In this document: one piece after another, positions 51,995 to 59,591 of the stretch
Layout: each line of letters opens with the position of its first letter
Numbering within the stretch: the first letter of the stretch is position 1
NCBI RefSeq assembly: GCF_002252585.1
Contig: NZ_NQLD01000013.1
DNA from: Methanocatella intestini
GTDB lineage: Archaea > Methanobacteriota > Methanobacteria > Methanobacteriales > Methanobacteriaceae
DNA: 59,591 bases
Direction: 5' to 3' (one strand)
Notes under the pieces: model-generated
Database searches by the model: none
What the model saw: the letters and a program-made list of their open reading frames with translations, nothing else
Told to the model about the DNA's origin: nothing
Translations under genes and position numbers: made by a program

Positions 51995-52456
51995 TTATCT
52001 ATTAATCCATGTTTTTTCATCATCCAATATTGGAACTTCTATTTCATCACTATAGTGACCTTTTCCAAGAGCTAAAAGGTCTGCTTCTATGTGTGTAGGA
52101 CATATGCATAAATCATATGCATAATGAATAAGATTTGCTGCACCACTATTTTTATTCCTATAAAAGAATTCGAAAAACTCCTCTTTTCCACTACCTATAT
52201 TTAAACTAACATCTCCAAAACTATCTGCTTCATAATCAATTTCAGGAAATTCTCCCCTTATTATTTCTTCATAAACATCATCGTCATGTAATGCTATTAT
52301 CGGATCATAGCCTTCCAGTTGTATGCAATACAGCCATCCTGTTTTTCCATCATCCGTTTTGTAATTTATAGCTGAAGCAACAGTTGTATGAGGGCCACAA
52401 CAATCAAAACATGTATCATATCCACATTTAACATCTTCAATAAAATATCTGCTCAT
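51995..52456 (-). CDS. Cys-rich hypothetical protein
   Basis: I do not recognise this 153-residue acidic protein. It opens with MSRYFIEDVKCGYDTCFDCCGPH and later has DLCICPTHIEADLLALG, so six to seven cysteines with His could bind zinc. There is no signal peptide or membrane helix. GGAGAAATTC precedes the ATG. It is the first gene of a minus-strand pair with the zinc-ribbon/HIRAN gene. The 280 bases upstream to the MATE promoter hold nothing I can name. Confidence 0.7.
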   Translation of the reverse strand: MSRYFIEDVKCGYDTCFDCCGPHTTVASAINYKTDDGKTGWLYCIQLEGYDPIIALHDDDVYEEIIRGEFPEIDYEADSFGDVSLNIGSGKEEFFEFFYRNKNSGAANLIHYAYDLCICPTHIEADLLALGKGHYSDEIEVPILDDEKTWINR

Positions 52457-52741
52457 TTTTGAATTTCTCCTTTTTTAATGTCTATGTATATAACTTGTGT
52501 ATTTAATATATTTAAAATTTTCCATTACTTAATAGAATTGTTAATAGCCAATGTAAAAATAATTAAAAAAAGTACAGATAATAAACCAATTCAGAATATA
52601 TTTTTATAATGTAAAGATGTAAAAAGAATCTAAAAGCATTAAGAAGTGAAAATGGAATGTTTCTAATTGTTTGGAAAGTAATTTTTTTAAAAAAGGATAA
52701 TCAAACAATTATAAATCAATTTTCCACTAACTGCCACAACA

Positions 52742-52789
52742 TTTATATACTAACAGTTGCATATGCAAGAGTAATACTTGCACATGCAA
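52742..52789 (+). promoter_or_regulatory. promoter with two palindromic operators of the MATE-marR operon
   Basis: Box A TTTATATA lies at 52742-52749. TTGCATATGCAA (52757-52768, perfect palindrome) and TTGCACATGCAA (52778-52789) follow, both followed by GAGT, with centres 21 bases apart, two helical turns. They cover the expected transcription start. The MarR gene at the end of the operon is the obvious ligand, giving autorepression. Confidence 0.8.
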
Positions 52790-52804
52790 GAGTCGAGGTG
52801 GAAA

Positions 52805-54175
52805 ATGTCAGAAAATGCAAATGTGGAATTATTAAGAGGAGACCCAAAAAAAGCAATAAACAAATTAGCTTACCCAATTATAGGAAGTTTGCTTCTGGTA
52901 ATGCTAAATAACATTATAGACAGTGTATGGGTTGCAGGTTTAGGTTCAGACCCTCTAGCTGCAATAGGTTATATTACTCCATTATTTATGATTTTAGTAG
53001 GAGTAGGAAATGGTATAGGAGCAGGGGCAAACTCTCTTATTTCAAGATTCATCGGAGCAAAAGATAAAAAAGGAGCAGACAGTGCAACAGCACATTCATT
53101 AATACTGAGTATAGTTATCTCAATAGCATTTATGGTAATTTTCCTTATAATTTTAGATCCTATATTAAAAATTATGGGAGCTGCTGAAGTATTGGATTAC
53201 TGTAAACAATATGGAGTAGTACTGTTTATCTGGACTTTTGCATTAGTAATACCTACAATCATCGGAGGAATATTTAGAGCAGAAGGAGATGTAAATAGAG
53301 CAACAATTCCCCTTGCAGTTACAGCTATTGCAAATATGATTTTAGACCCAATATTCATCTACACATTAAATCAAGGAATTGCCGGAGCAGCTATGGCAAC
53401 AGGAATAGCTGGATTTATCGGTCTTTTAATGCAAATTTACTGGATTTATGTTAAAAAGAACACTTATCTTTCATACTCTCTTAAAAACTTTAAAAACAAT
53501 ATGAAAATGTATTTGGATATTTTAACAGTAGGAATTCCAGCCAGTTTAGAACAGCTTATTATGTCTGTACTAGCTATTGTTGTTAACTTCTTACTAACTA
53601 TCGTAGCTGGAACAACAGCAGTTGCAGTATATACAGCAGGCTGGAGAATTATTTCAGTTGGAATCATACCAGCAGTAGGAGTAGGAACAGCAGCAGTTAC
53701 AGTAGCGGGAGTAGCTTATGGTGCTCGGAATTATGATAAAATAAAAACAACAGTAAGATATGCTGTTAAAATCGGATTTATCGTTTCATTAATTACATGT
53801 TTATTAATCCATTTCTTTGCCGGCCAAATTGCATATATATTCTCATATTCATCAACAAGTGCTGCATTAGCTCCATTAATCACAGATTTCTTAAAAATAA
53901 TGTGCTTATTTGTATTGTTTGTACCATTTGGTGCAACTGCAGGAAATGTATTCCAGGGACTTGGAAAAGGAACAATCTCACTTGTATTAACAACATTCAG
54001 AGAATTGATATTAGTTTTAATATTTGCATGCCTCATAGGATTAGTATTTAATATGGGTGAAATTGGAGTGTATATTGGAATGCTTATAGGAGGACTTATC
54101 GGTTCCGTAATAGCTTACGGAATTATTGAAATTTATGTCAAACGCCTAATCAGGAGAAATCAAAATGGGGCTTGA
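52805..54175 (+). CDS. MATE family efflux transporter, copy 2
   Basis: A 456-residue, 12-helix MATE exporter paralogous to the one at 49.5 kb along its whole length (GDPKKAINKLAYPIIGSLLL; VWVAGLGSDPLAAIGYITP; GIFRAEGDVNRATIP; AYGARNYDKI). I start at the ATG at 52805 after GAGGTGG; the longer frame begins inside the second operator. It overlaps marR by 11 bases. The regulator and operators suggest induction by a toxic compound, which it would export. Confidence 0.93.
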   Translation: MSENANVELLRGDPKKAINKLAYPIIGSLLLVMLNNIIDSVWVAGLGSDPLAAIGYITPLFMILVGVGNGIGAGANSLISRFIGAKDKKGADSATAHSLILSIVISIAFMVIFLIILDPILKIMGAAEVLDYCKQYGVVLFIWTFALVIPTIIGGIFRAEGDVNRATIPLAVTAIANMILDPIFIYTLNQGIAGAAMATGIAGFIGLLMQIYWIYVKKNTYLSYSLKNFKNNMKMYLDILTVGIPASLEQLIMSVLAIVVNFLLTIVAGTTAVAVYTAGWRIISVGIIPAVGVGTAAVTVAGVAYGARNYDKIKTTVRYAVKIGFIVSLITCLLIHFFAGQIAYIFSYSSTSAALAPLITDFLKIMCLFVLFVPFGATAGNVFQGLGKGTISLVLTTFRELILVLIFACLIGLVFNMGEIGVYIGMLIGGLIGSVIAYGIIEIYVKRLIRRNQNGA

Positions 54176-54611
54176 AGACGAAAAAGACGTTCCCACAATT
54201 CCTTTTGTTGGAACAATACACCGAAAATATGGGATATTCATAAATAATAAAATGAAAAAGTATAATTTAAGTTTTGGACAGTACCCCTTTTTAATAGAAT
54301 TATATGATAAAGGACCGTCAACACAGCAAAATCTAGCTAAAATATTCCAACTTAATGAAAGTACCATAACACGAGCACTAAACAAACTAGAAGAAAAAGG
54401 ATATATTGAAAAACACCCAAACTATGAAAACAAAAGAAAAAATTATGTCAAAGTTACTTCCAAAGGTGCCAAAATAGCTAAAGAAGTTATGGACTACGAT
54501 AAACAGTGGGATAAAATTTGCAGTGAAAATTTAAGCGAAAAAGAGTTTGAAGAATTTAAAACCACACTTAAAAAAATATATTCAACTATAGTAAAAAGAG
54601 AAGAAAAATGA
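54165..54611 (+). CDS. MarR family transcriptional regulator
   Basis: A 148-residue winged-helix dimer-type regulator. The helices QQNLAKIFQLNESTITRALNKLEEKGYIEKH form the recognition region and NKRKNYVKVTSKGAKIAKEV the wing. The N-terminal helix (VGTIHRKYGIFINNKMKKYNL) matches MarR dimerisation helices. It starts inside the end of the MATE gene, so the two are coupled. It probably represses the operon through the paired palindromes at 52757-52789. Confidence 0.93.
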   Translation: MGLEDEKDVPTIPFVGTIHRKYGIFINNKMKKYNLSFGQYPFLIELYDKGPSTQQNLAKIFQLNESTITRALNKLEEKGYIEKHPNYENKRKNYVKVTSKGAKIAKEVMDYDKQWDKICSENLSEKEFEEFKTTLKKIYSTIVKREEK

Positions 54612-54636
54612 GTTTTTCAACTCATTTACATTTTTT
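54606..54636. terminator. bidirectional terminator between marR and argS
   Basis: AAATGAGTT (54606-54614) pairs with AACTCATTT (54619-54627) around TTTC. The stem contains the marR stop and overlaps most of the argS stop. Six T follow on the plus strand (54631-54636) and a T-rich stretch on the minus strand. Confidence 0.75.
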
Positions 54637-56353
54637 GAGGAGCTGGAACTCCTAAAATATCTAAAGCATTTTTTAAAGTAGTTTTAGCTCTATCAACTAA
54701 AACAAGTCTTGTATCTTCTACATCTGAACCAATAACTTGTTCAGCTTTATAGAATTTATTAAATGCACCAGCTAAATCCTGACAATATTGTGTAATATTG
54801 TGAATCCTTTTTTTATTAGCACAGTCTTCAATAACCTGTGGGAATTTAGCTATTGTTCTAATTAAATCTTTTTCATTTTCATCAGGAACCCAATCATCAG
54901 CTACACTTAAAGAAGAGATGTCTTTACCGGATTTTTTAAGTAATTTACATGCTCTTGCATGAGCATACTGAATAGAAGCACATCCTCGCTCAAAGCTTAA
55001 TGCCTCATCCCATTTAAAGGTTAAGTGTTTTTCAGGGGATAATTTAGCTATAAAGAACCTGATAGCTCCAACACCAATATCTTCAGCCATAGGTTTAATT
55101 TCTTCATCAGTTAAATCAGGATTTCTGGATTTAATTTCATCAGCTGCTCTTTTTACAGCTTCATCAACCAGTTCATCAACTGAAACAAATACTCCTTTTC
55201 TTGTGGACATGGATCCTGAAGGAAGTGTAATAAATTCATAGAATATAACTTCCGGAGGAATTTCTCTTAAAATTTCTTTAAAGATTACATTAATCTGTTG
55301 AGCTGCTAATTTGTGGTCTGAACCTAAAATATCTAAAACCACATCTCCCTGAGTGGCTTTGTATCTGTGATAAGCTAAATCTCTTGTTGAGTAAAGTGAA
55401 GTACCGTCAGACCTTCTAAGTACAAATTCTTTTTCGATTTGGAAGCAGGTTAAATCAATATAAGTTACATCACCATATGAGACAAATCCTTCATGGTCAA
55501 AGTATTTAATCATATCATCCACTTCACCACTTCTTACAAACTGACCTTCCCATACAAAATCATCGTGGTTTATATTGATTCTATGAAGTGTTTCCTTAAT
55601 TCCTAAAAGACAGCTTTCAACTACTTCTTCGAATATTTTATTTAATTCAGGTTCTGCTCCACCTTCATATCTTTCAATCAGATTATCTACATGTGAAACT
55701 AAACTTTCATCTTCGTTTAATTTTTGATTGGCTTTGAAATATAATCTTCCAATCTTATGGTCGATTTTATCTCCTTCCTGATCTTCAATTTTTAAACCAA
55801 GTTCAGTAATTCCAAATACAATAATAGCTATCTGTCTTCCCATATCATTTACATAATACTGTGTTTCAACTTCCCTACCGGCTACTTTTAAAAGACGATT
55901 TAATGAATCACCAAAAATAGAATTCCTTACATGTCCAATATGTAACGGACCGTTAGGATTAGCTGAAGTGTGTTCCAATATTATTTTTTCATCTGCCTTT
56001 GGAAGCTGACCATAATCTTTTCCGACATACTCTAAAAGCTTTTTAGAAAAAGCTGAGTAATCAATGAAAAAATTAACATATGGACCGATAGCTTCTACTT
56101 TTTCAAATATTTCGGGAATTTCAAGTTTTTCTACAATTTCAGAAGCTATAAGATTAGGAGCTTTTCTTAATTTTTTAGCAAGTGAAAATGCAATAGTACT
56201 AGCTAAATCTCCCATGTCCGGATTTGGGGGAAATTCCAATCTAAAATTCTTTTCATCTTCAACCTGAAAATTTTCTAAAGTATCATCTACTTCAAACTTG
56301 TCTAAAGCATCACTTATAGCATCAATCGCCTGTTTTTCTATCTCAAAATACAT
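54626..56353 (-). CDS. argS: arginyl-tRNA synthetase
   Basis: A 575-residue class I synthetase. It has the N-terminal tRNA D-loop-binding domain, HTSANPNGPLHIGHVRNSIFGD (HIGH motif), GSMSTRKG in place of KMSKS, and the helical anticodon domain (ASIQYAHARACKLLKK) ending LDILGVPAPQKM. Length and motifs are normal. It follows the signal peptidase gene by 15 bases. Confidence 0.97.
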   Translation of the reverse strand: MYFEIEKQAIDAISDALDKFEVDDTLENFQVEDEKNFRLEFPPNPDMGDLASTIAFSLAKKLRKAPNLIASEIVEKLEIPEIFEKVEAIGPYVNFFIDYSAFSKKLLEYVGKDYGQLPKADEKIILEHTSANPNGPLHIGHVRNSIFGDSLNRLLKVAGREVETQYYVNDMGRQIAIIVFGITELGLKIEDQEGDKIDHKIGRLYFKANQKLNEDESLVSHVDNLIERYEGGAEPELNKIFEEVVESCLLGIKETLHRININHDDFVWEGQFVRSGEVDDMIKYFDHEGFVSYGDVTYIDLTCFQIEKEFVLRRSDGTSLYSTRDLAYHRYKATQGDVVLDILGSDHKLAAQQINVIFKEILREIPPEVIFYEFITLPSGSMSTRKGVFVSVDELVDEAVKRAADEIKSRNPDLTDEEIKPMAEDIGVGAIRFFIAKLSPEKHLTFKWDEALSFERGCASIQYAHARACKLLKKSGKDISSLSVADDWVPDENEKDLIRTIAKFPQVIEDCANKKRIHNITQYCQDLAGAFNKFYKAEQVIGSDVEDTRLVLVDRAKTTLKNALDILGVPAPQKM

Positions 56354-56368
56354 TAACTCACCTTTAAA

Positions 56369-56791
56369 CTACAAACCTCTTAACCAAAGAGAAATATTTC
56401 CAATATATGGAATAACAATAGGATGGCCATCCCAAGTCAATACCCTTTCATTTATTTGATCTGCTGTTGCATAATATGGGTCAGGATGACTGTTATGGTC
56501 TCCTTTAATCATATAATACGTTGTCCCATTTATTTCTGTAATATTAATTACCCTATGAATTACAGGTTCATTATACCATGTTGCATCATAAACAACAATA
56601 TCTCCTACCTGTACATCATTAGGATCAAATTCATGAATTCCTAAAAAATCAGCTTTTTCAACAGCTACAATATCTCCCCTATAGAAAACAGGTTCCATAC
56701 TTCCTGAAACAACTACATTTAAGTGTTGGGCAGCTATTAAAACTACTGCAAGAATAACGATGTAAGATATGATTTCTTTATAATCTGTCAC
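56369..56791 (-). CDS. signal peptidase I, archaeal/Sec11 type
   Basis: A 140-residue membrane protease that removes signal peptides of exported proteins such as the adhesin. One N-terminal helix (IISYIVILAVVLIAAQHLNVV) is followed by SGSMEP with the catalytic Ser, VIHRVI with His replacing the bacterial Lys, and KGDHNSHPDP with catalytic Asp. The size is small but normal for archaea. Confidence 0.93.
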   Translation of the reverse strand: MTDYKEIISYIVILAVVLIAAQHLNVVVSGSMEPVFYRGDIVAVEKADFLGIHEFDPNDVQVGDIVVYDATWYNEPVIHRVINITEINGTTYYMIKGDHNSHPDPYYATADQINERVLTWDGHPIVIPYIGNISLWLRGL

Positions 56792-56931
56792 GCTAACACC
56801 TTAATAATTAAATATATATTAATAATTATAAATAATTTAGCTAAAACTTATAAAATATTTTTAAACATGAATTGGATTGACGGTTAAATTACTGATAAAA
56901 TAAAATAAAAAATAATGTCAAACAGATGACA

Positions 56932-58203
56932 CTATCCTTTTTTCTTAAAAGCTACTTCCAAAGCCATTTCAATAGCTTCTGCAGTCTGTGTTAAGTCCTC
57001 CATAGTGTGAGCACTTGAAATAAAGTTACATTCAAACTGACTTGGAGGAATGAAAACCCCTTCTTTCAGTAATGCTCTGAAGTATCTCAAGAATCTTTTT
57101 GCATCAGAATTATGGGCATCTTCATTATTGTAAACTGGAGCAGGGTTGAAATATATCTGAAACATTGATCCGCAGCCTACAGGAGTAATATTGTATCCCT
57201 GTTCATCAATTACTGATTGAATATTGCTTCTTAAAAAGTTTCCTTTTCTTTCCAAATCTTTGTAAAATTTATCATCAAGCTGTTTTAAGGTAGATATTCC
57301 TGCCTGAACAGAAATTGGATTACCGCTAAAAGTACCGGCCTGATAAACTGGACCGTTAGGTGCTATCAATTCCATTATTTCTTTTTTACCTGCAAAGGCA
57401 CCCATAGGCAAACCTCCACCTACAATTTTACCCATTGTAGTTAAATCAGGAGTTACACCATAATATTCCTGAGCACCGCCTCTGGCTAATCTAAAACCTG
57501 TTATAACCTCATCAAATATTAATAAAATATTATTTTCTTCGGTGATTTTTCTTACAAATTCCAAAAATCCTTTTTTAGGTTCAATACATCCAATATTACC
57601 CATAACTACTTCCATAATAAGACATGCTATGTTATCACCATCTTTTTGGATTAAATCACTTAAAGCTTCTTCATCATTGAAAGGTACAGAATAAGTGTTT
57701 TTAGCTGTATCAAGAGGAATTCCTTTAGTATCTGGAACACAAGCCTCACCAGGTTTTCCCTTAACCAATGTATAATCATGAGCACCATGGTAAGCACCAT
57801 CAAATTTAATGATTTTATCCTTACCAGTAAAACCACGGGCTAATCTAATAGCACTCATAGTAGCTTCCCCACCACTATTTACAAATCTTACCATTTCAGC
57901 ACTAGGTATTCTGTCAACAACTTCTTTTGCTAAAATAATTTCATTTTCAGTTGGAGCGCCATAAGCAGAACCAATTGTTAATTGATTAGAAACTTCCCTA
58001 ACTACTTTCGGATCTGCATGTCCAAGTATTAAAGGACCATAAGCCAAACAGTGGTCAATATACTTATTTCCATCAACATCATATATTTTTGAACCGCTAG
58101 CTTTTTTAACAAAAAAAGGATACGGTTCAAATGCACGAACTGGAGAACTAACTCCTCCAGGAATGAATTTTTTAGATTCTTGGAACAAATCTTTGGAAAA
58201 CAT
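56932..58203 (-). CDS. hemL: glutamate-1-semialdehyde 2,1-aminomutase
   Basis: A 423-residue PLP enzyme giving 5-aminolevulinate, the entry to F430, cobamide and sirohaem synthesis. FIPGGVSSPVRAF, FVNSGGEATMSAIRLARG, LLIFDEVITGFRLA and the Lys motif TTMGKIVGGGLPMGA are present. It lies nine bases after cbiC, consistent with a tetrapyrrole operon. Confidence 0.97.
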   Translation of the reverse strand: MFSKDLFQESKKFIPGGVSSPVRAFEPYPFFVKKASGSKIYDVDGNKYIDHCLAYGPLILGHADPKVVREVSNQLTIGSAYGAPTENEIILAKEVVDRIPSAEMVRFVNSGGEATMSAIRLARGFTGKDKIIKFDGAYHGAHDYTLVKGKPGEACVPDTKGIPLDTAKNTYSVPFNDEEALSDLIQKDGDNIACLIMEVVMGNIGCIEPKKGFLEFVRKITEENNILLIFDEVITGFRLARGGAQEYYGVTPDLTTMGKIVGGGLPMGAFAGKKEIMELIAPNGPVYQAGTFSGNPISVQAGISTLKQLDDKFYKDLERKGNFLRSNIQSVIDEQGYNITPVGCGSMFQIYFNPAPVYNNEDAHNSDAKRFLRYFRALLKEGVFIPPSQFECNFISSAHTMEDLTQTAEAIEMALEVAFKKKG

Positions 58204-58212
58204 ATTATCACA

Positions 58213-58842
58213 TTATAAATTTTGAATTAAAGAGTTTACACAGGCCACAGCTATTGGTGTTCCACCTTTAGGGCCTTCAACAATAATATTTGGAATATTT
58301 GAATTTCTCAAAGCTTCTTTTGAATCAGCAGCACCAACAAAACCAACAGGAACTCCAACAATAGCTTTAAGGTTCATTTCGCCTTTTTCATATAAGTCCA
58401 TAGCTTCAAAAACAGCTGTTGGAGCATTACCAGAAACAACAATTCCTTCAAAATCATTTTCTGCAGCATACCTCATAGCAGCAGCAGCTCTTGTAATCTG
58501 ATTTTCTTTAGCTATTTTTTTAACTTCCTCATTTTTAATAAAGCATTCAACTTCTCCATCATATTGAGTTATACCATATTTAACCATATTAATATCAGTT
58601 AAAATTGTTTCATTATTTCTTAAAGAAGTCATAGCTGCTTCAACAAAATCAGCACTCATATGTACAAGTTTAGCATATTCTGGATCAGCTGTAGAGTGAA
58701 CAATACGTTCAACAATATCTCTTTCAGCCGGAGCCAAATCTTTAATGTCATCACCAATAAGGCCACGAATAATTTCCCTACTTTTAGTAGCTATATCATA
58801 ACCCTGTTTAGTTGATGCGCCCATAAACATCTGATTTTTCAT
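58213..58842 (-). CDS. cbiC: cobalt-precorrin-8 methylmutase
   Basis: A 209-residue CbiC/CobH enzyme that moves the C-11 methyl group to C-12 to give cobyrinate. GASTKQGYDIATKSREIIRGLI, ERDIVERIVHSTADPEYAKLV (active His), TDINMVKYGI, and GVPVGFVGAADSKEALRNS are conserved. It heads the cbiC-hemL pair and fits the CobT-type and CfbB/CobB genes elsewhere in the window. Confidence 0.96.
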   Translation of the reverse strand: MKNQMFMGASTKQGYDIATKSREIIRGLIGDDIKDLAPAERDIVERIVHSTADPEYAKLVHMSADFVEAAMTSLRNNETILTDINMVKYGITQYDGEVECFIKNEEVKKIAKENQITRAAAAMRYAAENDFEGIVVSGNAPTAVFEAMDLYEKGEMNLKAIVGVPVGFVGAADSKEALRNSNIPNIIVEGPKGGTPIAVACVNSLIQNL

Positions 58843-59138
58843 AATATAATATATAATGTTAATATATTTATAATTTTAAAAATGCAATTATTTACCGTTA
58901 AAAATGTTATTTTAAGCTGTATGAATCAAATACTCCTATAAAACAATAATATTGCTTTTATTCTCTTAAAATGAAAATAAGCTTCACTTATATAATACTA
59001 AAAAGAATATATTTCTGATTCAGGTTTTTTAAAAAACAAATCATGTTACAATATTGTTTTGCTTAAACCAAAGTGATTGATTACAAGATTAATAATAGCT
59101 GTAGCTTTAAAATACTAGTAATATCTCTAAAAAACAAA
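58843..59138. other. AT-rich region upstream of the insertion sequence
   Basis: It contains the cbiC promoter on the minus strand. Imperfect complementary stretches (AAAACAATAATATT near 58940 and AATATTGTTTT near 59050) are visible, but no gene. Confidence 0.5.
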
Positions 59139-59591
59139 GGGCTCTGTCAAGGACTTTGGTGATTTGAATTTTTAATTTTTAATTTCAAAAAATTTTTTAA
59201 ATGCTTTTTTGGGTTTTATTTTTTAAAATAAGATAGTAAATTTAATATATTAAGTGGAGCTAATATATTAATATGAATAAAGACAATACAAAAGCTCCAT
59301 GTTCTATATTGGAGGATAAACAACTTAAACTTTTCGATTTTTTTGAAGAATTTTCTGAATATGAATCTTATGGGGAGAAATATATTCTTTTTATTTTAAA
59401 TATAAATATGCATTTTGTCCTGATTGTTATTCCTCAAATGTTGTTAAAAATGGTAATTATGTTCGTAAATTGTATTTTTTAAATGTTGGAGAACAAAAAT
59501 GCATTATTCAGAAATATAAATGTAAAAAATGTGGTAAAATTTTTTATACTGATATTAAATCTATTGTTGATGAAAATTGCAATATTACAAA
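59139..59591 (+). mobile_element. left part of an insertion sequence, probably ISM1-like, cut by the window edge
   Basis: A sharp change occurs at GGGCTCTGTCAAGGACTTTG (59139-59158), which looks like an IS terminus. A 130-base leader follows and then a zinc-ribbon transposase frame. The ISM1/ISNCY assignment rests on resemblance to M. smithii transposases and on the inferred host; the right end is outside the window, so the terminal inverted repeat cannot be tested here. Confidence 0.6.
59273..59591 (+). pseudogene. transposase N-terminus, frameshifted
   Basis: The ATG at 59273 after GTGGAGC opens a frame reading NKDNTKAPCSILEDKQ and ending YESYGEKY. At about 59384-59392 (a TTCTTTTTATTTT run) the family-like sequence moves to the -1 frame. 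There it continues YFKYKYAFCPDCYSSNVVKNG, YVRKLYFLNVGEQKC and YKCKKCGKIFYTD to the window end, with two CxxC pairs of a DNA-binding zinc ribbon. No canonical two-codon slippery heptamer is in phase, so an indel is more likely than programmed shifting. Confidence 0.65.

Overview
The window looks like a chromosome segment of a host-associated Methanobrevibacter, closest in style to M. smithii. The evidence is very low GC content, a giant Asn/Ser/Thr-rich adhesin-like gene, pseudomurein-type Mur ligases, undecaprenyl-diphosphatase, F420-dependent Mtd, a fused Fae-Hps enzyme, methanogenesis marker 12 and archaeal-type S15, ThrRS, ArgRS, Sm protein and Kae1-Bud32. The genus assignment is inference from gene content; no search was run.

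Layout. 1-3984: the N-terminal 1328 codons of a repeat-rich surface adhesin (minus strand), running off the left edge, with ambiguous bases inside a near-identical repeat. 4.3-11.0 kb: a minus-strand housekeeping run (rdgB, rps15, recJ-like, aconitase X, two pseudomurein peptide ligases). 11.3-14.1 kb: two unrelated P-loop ATPase genes, each preceded by short repeats. 14.3-23 kb: kae1-bud32, a CobT-type gene, uppP, ilvE, an M48 peptidase, tRNA-Val(TAC), mtd, then a modE / ferredoxin / hisB / TMEM175-like operon. 24.3-32 kb: envelope and transport genes (flippase, a secreted tandem FmdE-domain protein, a His/Ser-rich surface protein, Fe-S flavoprotein, MFS exporter, coiled-coil protein). 33-42 kb: fae-hps, thrS, cfbB-type amidotransferase, a Wzy-like polymerase, a membrane-tethered Mrr-like protein, surE, an Sm protein and methanogenesis marker 12. 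42.3-47 kb: branched-chain amino acid synthesis (ilvC; ilvB-ilvN-carbonic anhydrase), split by a 770-base structured intergenic region. 47-59 kb: argF, purD, two paralogous MATE exporters flanking a zinc-ribbon/HIRAN gene group, a MarR regulator, argS, signal peptidase, hemL and cbiC. The right edge enters an insertion sequence with a frameshifted transposase.

The most unusual items are: (i) 43.56-43.97 kb, with a plus-strand promoter, two mutually exclusive leader hairpins, a perfect Shine-Dalgarno, a 25-residue Ile-rich membrane peptide and large C-rich-loop hairpins, resembling a type I toxin-like or small-peptide RNA locus; (ii) a dnaX-like A AAA AAG slippery site directly before a stop codon, which by a -1 shift would fuse a zinc-ribbon protein to a HIRAN domain that has no start codon of its own; (iii) a ferredoxin gene with no ATG, GTG or TTG start; (iv) a two-site palindromic operator in front of the MATE-MarR operon; and (v) a near-perfect 24-base palindrome at the expected ilvC transcription start.
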